Shown in pieces: positions 34,173 to 42,719 of a DNA stretch of 53,640 bases. Position numbers and translations under genes: made by a program. Positions within the stretch are counted from its first letter, which is position 1; every line of letters starts with the position of its first letter. The stretch covers positions 1-53,640 of the forward strand of contig CAIQWJ010000094.1 in NCBI GenBank assembly GCA_903875575.1. Direction: 5' to 3'. Origin of the DNA: an uncultured Acidobacteriia bacterium. Its GTDB lineage: Bacteria > Acidobacteriota > Terriglobia > Bryobacterales > Bryobacteraceae. Below the pieces are notes generated by a model. It was given only the letters and a program-made list of their open reading frames with translations, did no database searches and was not told where the DNA came from.

Positions 34173-37100
34173 TTATTGGCATTTCGTGCCGGAGGGTAGG
34201 TGCCCGGTCACCACCGCGAGGTCGAGAGCGTTCACGACGCCGTCATTGTTGAAATCCGTCGCCTGGTTGTACTTTGGCGTGCCGCGGTAAGCGCCTATGG
34301 AAGCTTTCACCAGGGTCACATCCGCACAACTGACCGCTCCATCCTGATTCGCGTCTCCGGCCGCATAGACATTCAAAGTGAGCGTCTGTTGCGCCCCACC
34401 GATACCATTGGCGGCTGTTACTGTGACCGGGTACGGTCCTGCCGTCTGCGGCAGGATGATGCCGGAGATCACGGCCGTGCCGGTGGATTGTCCGCTCGGG
34501 CCCGTGGTCTTGAGAGTGAGGCCGGGAGGCAGAGAACCGGACACGATTTGATAACTCATACCGCTGACCGGTTCGCTTCCGTACGACTGCCCCAGCGGTA
34601 CCCTCGGAAATCCGGTTGCTTGAATGGTGTAGTTGGTGACCAACCCCGAATAAACCGCCACGGTATTGGGTCCGGTGAACGCGGGCGGTTCATTGACCAG
34701 CACATGCATCGTCTGGCTCTGCGCGCCCTGCGTAGTGGCGAGCGTGAGCAGCGTGTCGTATTCCCCTCCGCTCCCCGCTGGTGGCAGCCCTTCGAATGCC
34801 CAGCCACCATTGCCGGTGGAAAGAAACGTCACCGCGGGAGGTAGGGAGCCGGAGATAGACACGGTGGCACCGGGGATACTCGTCCTCGGAGGATTGTTGA
34901 ATGACGAGCCGGCATTTCCGATCGCATAAAGGGGGGCTGGCAGCAAAGGAAGCTCTTCGGTTGCGTAGAGCAGCGGCGCGTTGCAGTTGCTCTGTCCCTG
35001 TACTCCGGCAGTGGCTACTGTAAGCGAGAGAGAGCCGCTAATATTGATTGACGAAAGCGGCGGCGTCCCGCCGAGAATGGCCGTTCCATCGCCCTGATCG
35101 GCAAGGGTCATCCACGACGGCGCACTGCAGCCTGCCAGCGAGAAACTGACCGCGTTGCCGCCTGTGCCTGAAGTCGTCAAACGGATACTGTTTGCCGTCC
35201 CCTGGATGAATGTTGCCGGGTTGTTGTTCAGAACCGCCGGCCACGGTTGCTGCGCGGACAGCACCACTTGTGTCTGCGCCTGCGTGTGCGAGGAACTTGA
35301 TGCAGCAGTGAGATTGAAAAGGGTACCCTGATAAGAATAGAGTCCGCTCGCGACCGGTGCCAGCGCCGCTGTTCCGGAAATCGTTGCGGTCCCGTTGCCG
35401 TTATCGGTAAACGTCAAGCCCGGGAACAGGCCTCCCGGATACGACCAGGAAATCGGTTTCGTGCCGGAAGCCGCTATCGTCCACGAATAGGGGATCCCCG
35501 AGACGACGACTGGCGGCGCAAAGGGCACAATTGCCACCGGATTGGTCAGGCCAACGGTAACCGTCTGTGTGTCGTGAAAGGGCGTGCCGTTGCTTGCCGA
35601 CAGGCTGAAGCTGTAATTTCCCTCCGAAACCACACCGTTCGTCAGGGTTGCCGTGCCGGTGCCGGGGTTCGACGTAAAGGTAAAGCCCGCCGGGAGTGTA
35701 CTGGTCAGCAAGATCGTCGGCGAGGGTGTACCCGACGCGGCAATAGTGAAACTGTTGGAGCTGCCCGCCGCCGCGCCGAAAGTGTTATTGCTCGTGAAAT
35801 GGGGCTGAATACTGAGGCTGATCTCAGTGGCGTTGCCGTTGGCGTCCTTAAACGCTATGGCCGGAGTAACGAAGGAGTCGCAGCCGCTCGTGTTGCCCGT
35901 CGTGTAGCCGTTGGGGCCGGCTGGACACACGTTTGGCGTGGTCGAAGAAATCACTTCCTTCGCTACCGCAAAAAGATTCCCCACCAGGGATGCGATATAG
36001 TTCGTCCCCGTTCCGTCCACCACGTGAAGCGTCGGCGACAGGCTGTAGACCGTATTCCCTTTGGCGTCCATGCCCCGCTGCGTGAACCATCCTCCATAGG
36101 TGGACGCGGTCCATTTTGTTCCGAACCAGTCTGTGTATGTGAAGTTGTTGGCGGCGGTCTCTGAGAATCCCGGGCCGCTCGGAGCAATCACGACAACGGG
36201 ATAATCGGTGACGCGGTGCGCAGGCGGAACCGTCGTGCTGTCGGTCTCGGGAAGCGTTACTTCGTTGAGACAGAAGCGAATCTTCAGGAAACCGGTCGAA
36301 TCGTTAACCAGGCCTTCGAGGCTGGGTGGGTTGGCCTGCGCCTGTGCGTTTTCCGCATCCATGCCGTCCAGTCTGGCCTTGACCTGTTGTTCCTGCGCAA
36401 CCTCAATTGTGCTGGCGATTACGGCGATGACGCACAAAATGACGACGCCGACCGGACCCGTTGAGGCCACGGCCAACCCCGAGATGCCAAATGCGGCTGC
36501 ACCACCGGCAGTAGTGAGCGCTCCTGCCGCGACGTAAGCGGCCGTTGCCGCGGCAAAAAAGGCTACCGTGGCCCCGCCTGCGATACTTCCGTATCGCAGG
36601 GCCTGCGATGTATCCTGCACCGAATGATAGAGGGTCGTGTTGCCGTTGGCATCGCTGGCCGTCGCTGCGCCGTAACTCGACGGAATCGCCGCCGTCAGAA
36701 AGTAATCGCGCGTCGGAACAGGAGCGTTGACTTCAAACAGGGAAACGACGCCGCTATGGCCGCAATAAAAGCTGGAATCGTATGTCAGTCCATACTGCGA
36801 AGCCACGTTTGCGTCGGGCCTCCAGGCGCAGGGATTGCTTTCCCAGTTGTTGCGATTGGCGATGGCTGTGGACCATTGCTGTTTCTCGTGAGACCAGGCC
36901 TTGTACTGGAGCCAGTTGTAGATGCTCGCTTCGTCTGCGGTTCGGGTATCCGAGGGTTTCTTGATGATGTTGGTTACGTATGCCAGCATCATGACGCGCA
37001 GTTCCGTGTAGACGTCGGATCGCGCGTACTGTTTAATCAGCGCCGCATCGGAAGAGGGGAGGCCGTGATAGCTCAGGAATGCCTGTACCACATTTCCATC

Positions 37101-37325
37101 GAGAGCCGGGGGAGCTGTACAGTCAGTCACGAAGTAGTTGGAGCCGTTTGTGACGCAGTTCACAGGCCCGGCGGCCTGTGCTGCACGCACGAAACTGAGA
37201 CTCGTAAGACCGGGAGGCGCGGGCAGGAGGCACAGAGCGAGGCCGAGGCTCAGCGGTCTGAATAGAAGGGAAGCGCGGATGCTTTCGAGTATGTTCTGGT
37301 ATCTGAGGGGTGGGCCACTTAGCAT
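34173..37325 (-). CDS. Large secreted protein with Ig-like repeats and C-terminal dockerin
   Basis: From ATG 37323-37325 the protein has 1050 aa with a signal peptide (about 18-50). The N-terminal region (about 60-250) has several cysteines, then a Gly/Ala-rich hydrophobic stretch (about 245-310) that looks membrane-inserting. From about 480 there are repeated putative Ig-type blocks of the He_PIG style (AASGTPSPTILLTSTLPAGFTFTSNPGTGTATLTNG and similar). The end is a type I dockerin: GDANQDGAVSCADVTLVKASIG and DFNNDGVVNALDLAVVTGHL, two Ca-binding loops. The frame is open to 37436 but that part is not secretion-like. It is followed 28 bp later by the cohesin-like gene. Confidence 0.78.
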   Translation of the reverse strand: MLSGPPLRYQNILESIRASLLFRPLSLGLALCLLPAPPGLTSLSFVRAAQAAGPVNCVTNGSNYFVTDCTAPPALDGNVVQAFLSYHGLPSSDAALIKQYARSDVYTELRVMMLAYVTNIIKKPSDTRTADEASIYNWLQYKAWSHEKQQWSTAIANRNNWESNPCAWRPDANVASQYGLTYDSSFYCGHSGVVSLFEVNAPVPTRDYFLTAAIPSSYGAATASDANGNTTLYHSVQDTSQALRYGSIAGGATVAFFAAATAAYVAAGALTTAGGAAAFGISGLAVASTGPVGVVILCVIAVIASTIEVAQEQQVKARLDGMDAENAQAQANPPSLEGLVNDSTGFLKIRFCLNEVTLPETDSTTVPPAHRVTDYPVVVIAPSGPGFSETAANNFTYTDWFGTKWTASTYGGWFTQRGMDAKGNTVYSLSPTLHVVDGTGTNYIASLVGNLFAVAKEVISSTTPNVCPAGPNGYTTGNTSGCDSFVTPAIAFKDANGNATEISLSIQPHFTSNNTFGAAAGSSNSFTIAASGTPSPTILLTSTLPAGFTFTSNPGTGTATLTNGVVSEGNYSFSLSASNGTPFHDTQTVTVGLTNPVAIVPFAPPVVVSGIPYSWTIAASGTKPISWSYPGGLFPGLTFTDNGNGTATISGTAALAPVASGLYSYQGTLFNLTAASSSSHTQAQTQVVLSAQQPWPAVLNNNPATFIQGTANSIRLTTSGTGGNAVSFSLAGCSAPSWMTLADQGDGTAILGGTPPLSSINISGSLSLTVATAGVQGQSNCNAPLLYATEELPLLPAPLYAIGNAGSSFNNPPRTSIPGATVSISGSLPPAVTFLSTGNGGWAFEGLPPAGSGGEYDTLLTLATTQGAQSQTMHVLVNEPPAFTGPNTVAVYSGLVTNYTIQATGFPRVPLGQSYGSEPVSGMSYQIVSGSLPPGLTLKTTGPSGQSTGTAVISGIILPQTAGPYPVTVTAANGIGGAQQTLTLNVYAAGDANQDGAVSCADVTLVKASIGAYRGTPKYNQATDFNNDGVVNALDLAVVTGHLPSGTKCQ

Positions 37326-37647
37326 CGTCAATCTGTCCTTAAGTTCTAAAGTGCGAGCGCATCCCAAAAATCGGAAGCCCGAACCTGAAATATTTTTCGT
37401 TCCGGCAAAAACAGAAGCTGTGTCGACGAACGACAACGAGCTGTTGACGCCAGAGATTCCCGGACTTCTCCTGTATCTCCCACATTACGCGCGTTCTTGC
37501 CCGATTCAGGGAACGCAGTGGTCCTGACACCCCTGGATGACGGCATCACAAACTATACGTGCGTGGTCCGCCCCTTGCGCGCGAGGTGCTCTTGTTGGCT
37601 CTGCCCAAAGCGGACGAGCGCTTCCGGACTTCTGTTAACATCAGGCC
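37326..37647. other. Intergenic region between dockerin gene and small antitoxin-like gene
   Basis: About 320 bp with no supported gene. It must hold the divergent promoters of the dockerin/cohesin pair and of the small plus-strand gene. No clear -35/-10 pair, repeat or RNA gene was recognised. Confidence 0.5.
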
Positions 37648-37854
37648 ATGGCGTTGATCAACGAAATCCGCATGGATCGCACTGCAATCTCTGTCGTCAC
37701 CACGGAAACGCCTTCGGATGCCAAGGAATACTGGAAGACGCGGACTGTGGAAGAGCGTCTTGCGGCGCTGGAATTGACTCGTCAAGTTCTGAACGGCTAC
37801 GACCCGGATACCACGCGATTTCAAAGAGTTCTTGAAATCGCTCGATGCCCATAA
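37648..37854 (+). CDS. Small antitoxin-like protein next to a nucleotidyltransferase remnant
   Basis: The 68-aa protein reads EIRMDRTAISVVTTETPSDAKEYWKTRTVEERLAALELTRQVLNGYDPDTTRFQRVLEIARCP. Short proteins with MDRT..SV, YW..(R/K)T.EERL.ALEL.RQ and (T/A)RFQRVLE are commonly found just before, and overlapping, nucleotidyltransferase genes (from memory). It looks complete. The partner gene begins within its 3' end but is decayed. A role as antitoxin is inferred. Confidence 0.65.
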   Translation: MALINEIRMDRTAISVVTTETPSDAKEYWKTRTVEERLAALELTRQVLNGYDPDTTRFQRVLEIARCP

Positions 37855-37910
37855 CGCGGTTTCTGCTGGTCGGCTTCTATGCCGTGACCGCGTTTGGCCA
37901 TGTCCACTGG
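37808..37910 (+). pseudogene. Remnant of a nucleotidyltransferase toxin-like gene
   Basis: In the frame starting with ATA (37808) the DNA reads IPRDFKEFLKSLDAHNA. Two bases further in frame it reads RFLLVGFYAVTAFGHVHW. Joined, this is the usual start of a DUF6036-type nucleotidyltransferase (PRDFKEFLKLLN..n..rFLLVGGYAVTAFGHVR). A 2-bp deletion in GCGCGG at about 37856, a likely ATG-to-ATA start change, and loss of everything after HVHW, including the catalytic Asp pair, make it dead. The frame runs on to 38192 with no recognisable similarity. Confidence 0.65.
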
Positions 37911-38204
37911 TGTTTCGGTCACCTACCCGTGAGTGGACGCACACCTGGCCAAGGCGAGGAAGATGACCACAACCAGGATCCAAAGACGACCGGTGATAAT
38001 GCTCCGCGAAGAGATGGTGGAGCGCTCGTTCCACCAATGTTGTCCCGTCTCTCTCCGTCTCTTCTGTCTTTGAAATTTTCCCATTCTGTACTGGGTATAC
38101 GGGCCGATACGAGAGGTGTCTCATTCGCACGGGTCTCACGCGGTAGGTTCAGCCACTACCCCGGACTCCGCTATACTGAACCTCATAGCTGAGGGGTTAA
38201 CCAT
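37911..38204. other. Intergenic region before the S10 peptidase
   Basis: No gene is supported. On the minus strand a fragment reading ISSRSIITGRLWILVVVIFLALA looks like a piece of a membrane protein N-terminus without a usable frame around it, possibly debris. The region contains element copy B and presumably the peptidase promoter. Confidence 0.4.
38040..38128. repeat. Conserved intergenic element, copy B
   Basis: See copy A at 30193: the order TTGTCCCGTCTCTCT, TTCTG, TTTCCC, TTCTG, TATACG and a terminal CTCATTC is kept with a 1-nt difference in length up to TATACG. It lies 77 bp before the peptidase start. Confidence 0.5.
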
Positions 38205-39863
38205 TTGATGAAAATCCACCGACTTACAGGTTTTCTGATCATTCTGGCAGGGATCGTCAACGCACAAGCCCCGCCCACCCCGCCGGTGGCCGAAGTCGCC
38301 AAATCCGCCTCCGCGGACGCGAAGCCCGTCGACCGCCGTTCACCTCCGGATTCCACCACAGAGAACTCAGTCACCGTCGGTGGCCAAAAGATAAACTACA
38401 CCGCCGTGGCCGGCACCCTCACCGTCGGTGCCACCGACACCTACGATGCCATGCTCGCGCTCGATGGCCAGTTGCTGCCCGATGCCGGCATGAATCCGCC
38501 CGATCCCAACAAGCCTGACGACGCGCCCGCCACCGCGCGCATGTTCTACACCGCCTACTTCCGCAAAGACGCCACGCCGGGCACGCGCCCCGTCGTCTTC
38601 TTCTACAACGGCGGCCCCGGTTCGTCCACCATGTGGCTGCATATGGGCTCTTTCGGTCCTCGGCGCGTTGTGACTCCCGATACCGAACACAAGACCGGCG
38701 CACCTTACTCCATCGTGGAGAACCAATACAGCCTGCTCGATGCTGCCGATCTCGTTTTCATCGACGCCCCCGGTGCCGGCTTCAGCCGGATTCAGGGTAA
38801 GGACAAGGAGAAGTCGTTCTACGGTGTCGATCAGGACGCCCACGCGTTCGACCGTTTCATCCGCCGCTTTCTGACGAAATACGACCGCTGGAACTCCCCC
38901 AAATATCTGTTTGGCGAATCCTACGGGACGCCGCGTTCCGCCGTGCTGAGCGCGCTGCTCCAGAACGTAGATCTCAACGGCATCGTGCTGCTCTCTGCGA
39001 TTCTCAGCTTCGATAATTCCCCGGACGGCCCGCGATGGAATCCCGGTGTGGACCAGCCTTACGCGCTCGCGCTGCCGACTTACGCGGCCACGGCGTTCTA
39101 TCACCACAAGCTCCCCAAACAACCTGCCGCGCTGGAGCCTTTCCTGCGCGAGGTGGAGGATTTCGCGCTGGGGGAATATGAGTCGGCGCTGCTGGCGGGA
39201 TCGCTGCTTACAGAACAGCGGCAGCGTGCAATCGCAGAGAAGCTGCACAACTACACGGGGCTGTCGGTGGACTATCTGTTGAAGGCGAACCTCCGTGTCT
39301 CGGGCGGAGCGTTTTCGAAGACTCTTCAGGACGAGACTGGAACCACCACAGGACGCCTGGACACCCGCTACCGTGGTCCGGATCTGAATCGGCTTTCGGA
39401 AGAGGCGGAATATGACCCGATGTCGAGCGCCATCGCCGCCGCATACACGACTGCGGTCAACCAGTATTTGCGGACGGAACTGAAGTATGGCAGGGATCTG
39501 AGTTACAAGCCCAATATCTATGGCGATACGGGAGCTTCATGGGATCTGCGTCATCAGGCACCCGGTGGGCCGCCGGTCGGGCAGGGTGAGGGTGCGCCGA
39601 ATACGATGCCGGATCTGGCCTATACGATGAAGTCGAACCCGAAGATGCGCGTGATGCTGGCGGGAGGGTATTTCGATCTGGCGACGCCGTTTTTTCAGGG
39701 GATCTACGAGATGCACCATTTGCCGATTCCGCAGGCGCTTCAGCAGAATATCACCTATAAATACTTCGAGTCCGGCCACATGGTCTACGTGAATGAGGGT
39801 GTGCTGAAGCAGTTCCATGACGACCTGGTCAAGTTCGTGCAGGATACCGAGGCAGGGAAGTAG
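38205..39863 (+). CDS. S10-family serine carboxypeptidase-like protein
   Basis: The 552-aa protein has a signal peptide (1-20). The S10 signatures are VVFFYNGGPGSSTMWLHMGSFGP (oxyanion hole), the nucleophile in KYLFGESYGT (S239), the Asp in GGYFDLATPF and the His in FESGHMVYV. S10 enzymes remove C-terminal amino acids, usually at acid pH; here the enzyme would act in the periplasm or outside. The start used is the first of two adjacent ATG codons. A 9-bp GC hairpin lies just past the stop. No operon partner is seen. Confidence 0.88.
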   Translation: MMKIHRLTGFLIILAGIVNAQAPPTPPVAEVAKSASADAKPVDRRSPPDSTTENSVTVGGQKINYTAVAGTLTVGATDTYDAMLALDGQLLPDAGMNPPDPNKPDDAPATARMFYTAYFRKDATPGTRPVVFFYNGGPGSSTMWLHMGSFGPRRVVTPDTEHKTGAPYSIVENQYSLLDAADLVFIDAPGAGFSRIQGKDKEKSFYGVDQDAHAFDRFIRRFLTKYDRWNSPKYLFGESYGTPRSAVLSALLQNVDLNGIVLLSAILSFDNSPDGPRWNPGVDQPYALALPTYAATAFYHHKLPKQPAALEPFLREVEDFALGEYESALLAGSLLTEQRQRAIAEKLHNYTGLSVDYLLKANLRVSGGAFSKTLQDETGTTTGRLDTRYRGPDLNRLSEEAEYDPMSSAIAAAYTTAVNQYLRTELKYGRDLSYKPNIYGDTGASWDLRHQAPGGPPVGQGEGAPNTMPDLAYTMKSNPKMRVMLAGGYFDLATPFFQGIYEMHHLPIPQALQQNITYKYFESGHMVYVNEGVLKQFHDDLVKFVQDTEAGK

Positions 39864-39883
39864 TCGCCTTCCTGAAAATCAGG

Positions 39884-39914
39884 GGCGGCGCGCTGCCCCT
39901 GCAGCCGCGCCGCC
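39884..39914. terminator. Bidirectional hairpin between convergent genes
   Basis: GGCGGCGCG (39884-39892) pairs with CGCGCCGCC (39906-39914) in the 66-bp gap between the peptidase gene and the isomerase gene, which point toward each other. No clear T-run is present on either side. Confidence 0.5.
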
Positions 39915-39929
39915 ACAATCAAACAGTTA

Positions 39930-40880
39930 CTACGCGTCGCAGATCTCGATCGCTTTTTCCAGCGTCGCGATCGGCTCATGACCCGCGGCCGGCGAATACT
40001 CGTGGCAGATATAACCGGTATAGCCCAGGTCCGCGATCGCCTGCGCCACGAACCGGTAGTTGATCTCCTGCGTCTCGTCGATATCGTGACGCCCGGGGTT
40101 CCCACCTGTATGGAAGTGACCGATCCACTGGAAATTGTCTCGGATATTCCGCACCAAATCGCCATCCTGAATCTGCGCGTGATAAATGTCGTACAGAATC
40201 TTGACCCGCGGTGAATTGACGCGTTTCATGACGTCCACACCCCAGGCGATGTGGTCAAACATGTAGTCTTTGTGATTCACCTTGCTGTTCAGATACTCCA
40301 TGCAGATGTTGATGCCCTTGTCTTCCGCATGTGCTTTGACCTTGTTCAGGAACAGAACGCAGTTATCCGCACCTTCCTCATAGGCCATGCCCGCGCGCGC
40401 CCCCGAAAACGTAATGATGCTGGGCACGCCGTTCGCCGCCGCGAGGTCGATGCCTTCATGCATCGTTTTCTCGATCCGGTCATGATTTTCTTTGCGATTC
40501 AGCGCGCTGTTGATATTGCCACCCGGATTCTGATACATGGTCGGCGTGATGCCGTACTTCTTCAGAATGGCCCACTGCTCCGGAGTGTTGATCAGGTCAT
40601 AGCCCTTGATCCCGAGTCGCGCTGCTTCCCGGCACTGCTCTTCCAGCGTCCCAAGACCGCCGAAGACGCCGGACGTCACTCCCTGCTTAATACGCCCCTT
40701 GCGCGCCGCAGGCTGTACGTCAGAAGGCGGCAGCGGGCGGGGAGGACCGCCACGTCCACCTCCACGTCCTGAACCTCCGCCGGGACCGCTGGCCCCAAAA
40801 GGACCGGCAGGCGGTGCCTGAGCCTGCGCAAGTAATACGGGGGCCGCCGCAACGGCCGGTAAAAAATCTCTGCGACGCAT
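39930..40880 (-). CDS. Exported sugar-phosphate isomerase/epimerase-like TIM-barrel (hydroxypyruvate isomerase-like)
   Basis: The 316-aa protein starts RRRDFLPAVAAAPVLLAQA, a Tat signal (RRxFL), followed by a Gly/Pro-rich linker. The barrel has GIKGYDLINTPEQWAIL, ITFSGARAGMAYEEGADNC, ICMEYLNSKVNHKDYMFDHIAWGVDVMKRVNSPRVKILYDIYHAQIQDGDL and WIGHFHTGGNPGRHDIDETQEINY. The Glu, Asp, His and Glu of these segments form the metal site of the xylose-isomerase-like family (AP_endonuc_2). It resembles hydroxypyruvate isomerases; export makes a sugar or keto-sugar substrate from the periplasm likely. Confidence 0.82.
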   Translation of the reverse strand: MRRRDFLPAVAAAPVLLAQAQAPPAGPFGASGPGGGSGRGGGRGGPPRPLPPSDVQPAARKGRIKQGVTSGVFGGLGTLEEQCREAARLGIKGYDLINTPEQWAILKKYGITPTMYQNPGGNINSALNRKENHDRIEKTMHEGIDLAAANGVPSIITFSGARAGMAYEEGADNCVLFLNKVKAHAEDKGINICMEYLNSKVNHKDYMFDHIAWGVDVMKRVNSPRVKILYDIYHAQIQDGDLVRNIRDNFQWIGHFHTGGNPGRHDIDETQEINYRFVAQAIADLGYTGYICHEYSPAAGHEPIATLEKAIEICDA

Positions 40881-40954
40881 CTTGTTTCTCCTTGGAAACT
40901 GAAATCACAGGTAGTCTATCGCATCCGGTGCCGGACAACCAGCCACCGCCGAGC

Positions 40955-42085
40955 TCAGTTATCCGAAGGCTTCTCCACTTTGTCGATCGCCAGCACATCC
41001 ACCGCAGCCTTGCCTGACTCCATCTTGAGTCCCAACTGCTGCGTCATCGACGTAAACAGATCCGGATGCGCCGGATTCTCCGGTGGTGGCGGCACCTTCA
41101 TCCCCATCCCCACAAACTGCGTCTCATCGGGCGTCCACAACAGCGTGAAATCGAACTTCCCCTCCAGCCCCGTCTGATCCACTACGGGCCTATCCAGCAC
41201 CGCCGACTGCAGCAGCCCCGCAAAATCCTTCATCGTCGCGTTCCTGACGATAAGATCGCCCAGTCCGCGGAAACCCAGTCCCGGCAGTTGCTTCGGATCC
41301 GACGCACTCTTATCGATCTTCGCCCCCGTCTTCGCCACGTTAATGGTGAAAACCGTCAGTTCCTTCTTTTCCAGATGAAATTTCAGTTGAAAGCGATCTG
41401 CCAGCAGCTTCTTGATCATCCCCTTCAGTTGAGCGTCGCTTGGCACACCAGGCCTGTCCGGTACCGCCGCCAGATCGTATTTCTCAGTGTCCATCCAGCT
41501 CAGCCCGCCCGAAATCTGCCTCGCATGCAACCCGTAAGCAAACGTGATCAGATCGTTCAGAGTCGTGTTCAGCGTAGAAAAATTACGCCCATTCACGCGG
41601 ATGCCCTTGCCCGGCGCATCCGGCACGCTCGGCTTGATGGTCGCCACGTCGAACGACGGAGAAGCGTCGGCCGCCATCGGCACCACGGGCGGTGGTGGTT
41701 CCGGTATCGCCCACGCCGTCTTCTCGTTCGCCAGCGTGAAATTCAGCGGCAACGGCGACGGCCCCTGCGTAAACGTGCCCGTGATCGAGGTCGCATCCGT
41801 ATTGCTCAACTTGCCTTCATACGATCCCCCAATCGCCGGAATCGTCATCTTCACTGCCGTCCCTGTCAGCGTAATCGCGCTCACGGGGATCGACTGCCCA
41901 CCCTGATCGATGCTGTAAAACTGTCCCTTCAACCCGGTATCGGCTTTCGAGATCTTCAGCACAATACGTAAATCCCGGCCGCCTGCCTGGAGCGTCCCCT
42001 GCCACGTGCCTGAAATATCCTGGCCAAACAAAACGCTTCCGGACAACGCCACCAACATGGCCAACAACGGTTTCAGCTTCTTCAC
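40955..42085 (-). CDS. TIGR03435-family secreted protein
   Basis: From GTG 42083-42085 the protein has 376 aa with a signal peptide (KKLKPLLAMLVALSGSVLFGQ); AGAGAG-type purines lie just upstream. The frame is open to 42145 but the extension is not needed. An N-terminal beta domain (ISGTWQGTLQAGGRDLRIVLKI, about 22-125) precedes the TIGR03435 domain: SFDVATIKPS, STLNTTLNDLITFAYGLHARQISGGLSWMDTEKYDL, LLADRFQLKFHLEKKELTVFTINVAK, and TGLEGKFDFTLLWTPDE. The family is expanded in soil Acidobacteriota; its function is unknown. The downstream-of-sigma location is common for it. Confidence 0.85.
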   Translation of the reverse strand: MKKLKPLLAMLVALSGSVLFGQDISGTWQGTLQAGGRDLRIVLKISKADTGLKGQFYSIDQGGQSIPVSAITLTGTAVKMTIPAIGGSYEGKLSNTDATSITGTFTQGPSPLPLNFTLANEKTAWAIPEPPPPVVPMAADASPSFDVATIKPSVPDAPGKGIRVNGRNFSTLNTTLNDLITFAYGLHARQISGGLSWMDTEKYDLAAVPDRPGVPSDAQLKGMIKKLLADRFQLKFHLEKKELTVFTINVAKTGAKIDKSASDPKQLPGLGFRGLGDLIVRNATMKDFAGLLQSAVLDRPVVDQTGLEGKFDFTLLWTPDETQFVGMGMKVPPPPENPAHPDLFTSMTQQLGLKMESGKAAVDVLAIDKVEKPSDN

Positions 42086-42146
42086 GAATTCTCTCTTTCT
42101 TTGGAAAACCTGAACCCGGAACTTCGGGGCTGTGCTGCCGCCCATT

Positions 42147-42719
42147 CTAGCGCGAATGCGCCATCAAACCGGTGACTTCATCGCGGTCCCGTCCCGCCTT
42201 CTCCGCCGCCTTGCCAAACGCAAACCACACCAAACCCAGCGTCGCCACCGCGACCACAAACGGCCCGGGTCCAGCCAGAAAATGATAGAGCCATGACGCT
42301 GGGTCAAGCCCCCTCGCCTTCGCCGCAGCCTCCGGCCCCCCACCCCAACACGATGCCGCAATACCGGGAATAAACAGCAAGAGCCGGTGCCTGAACTCCC
42401 TGTAGCCCCGCTGTCTTTCCTCATGCTGCCCCACCAAAAACTGAGCGCAGGGTTCACTGATGCCATCACGCCGCCGAGGCCGAAGGGCAGGCCCGAACAG
42501 GTATACGATCACGCCCAGCGTCCATGCCTGCCCAATCCTGATCCACAGCTGATCCAGTCTCACCGCGTTGTACAGCAGCCACGCCGCAAGCGCCAGCATG
42601 ACCACTACTACGCCACGGCTCACAGGCTTGTTCAGTTTTTCCCGCGCCTCCGCCAACGCGCAGAGTTCGTCCGCTGTCAGCCTTATCGAGGGCCCATCAT
42701 CCTCAAACAGTTCAGGCAT
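42147..42719 (-). CDS. Membrane protein coupled to an ECF sigma factor (possible anti-sigma)
   Basis: The 190-aa protein has a short cytoplasmic N-terminus (DDGPSIRLTADELCALAEAREKLNKP), two helices at about 35-52 and 62-78, a hydrophobic segment at about 111-125 and a further one at about 145-168. It overlaps the sigma gene by 8 bp. Its position and topology suggest an anti-sigma factor, but there is no ZAS zinc motif (HxxxCxxC) and no other recognisable anti-sigma domain, so this is only an inference. Confidence 0.55.
   Translation of the reverse strand: MPELFEDDGPSIRLTADELCALAEAREKLNKPVSRGVVVVMLALAAWLLYNAVRLDQLWIRIGQAWTLGVIVYLFGPALRPRRRDGISEPCAQFLVGQHEERQRGYREFRHRLLLFIPGIAASCWGGGPEAAAKARGLDPASWLYHFLAGPGPFVVAVATLGLVWFAFGKAAEKAGRDRDEVTGLMAHSR

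Noticed and set aside
37546-38139. Minus-strand 197-codon frame
   Set aside because: It crosses the plus-strand antitoxin-like gene and intergenic debris, and its translation lacks any domain.
40340-40772. Plus-strand frames across the isomerase gene
   Set aside because: The minus-strand isomerase has a Tat signal and full metal-site motifs.
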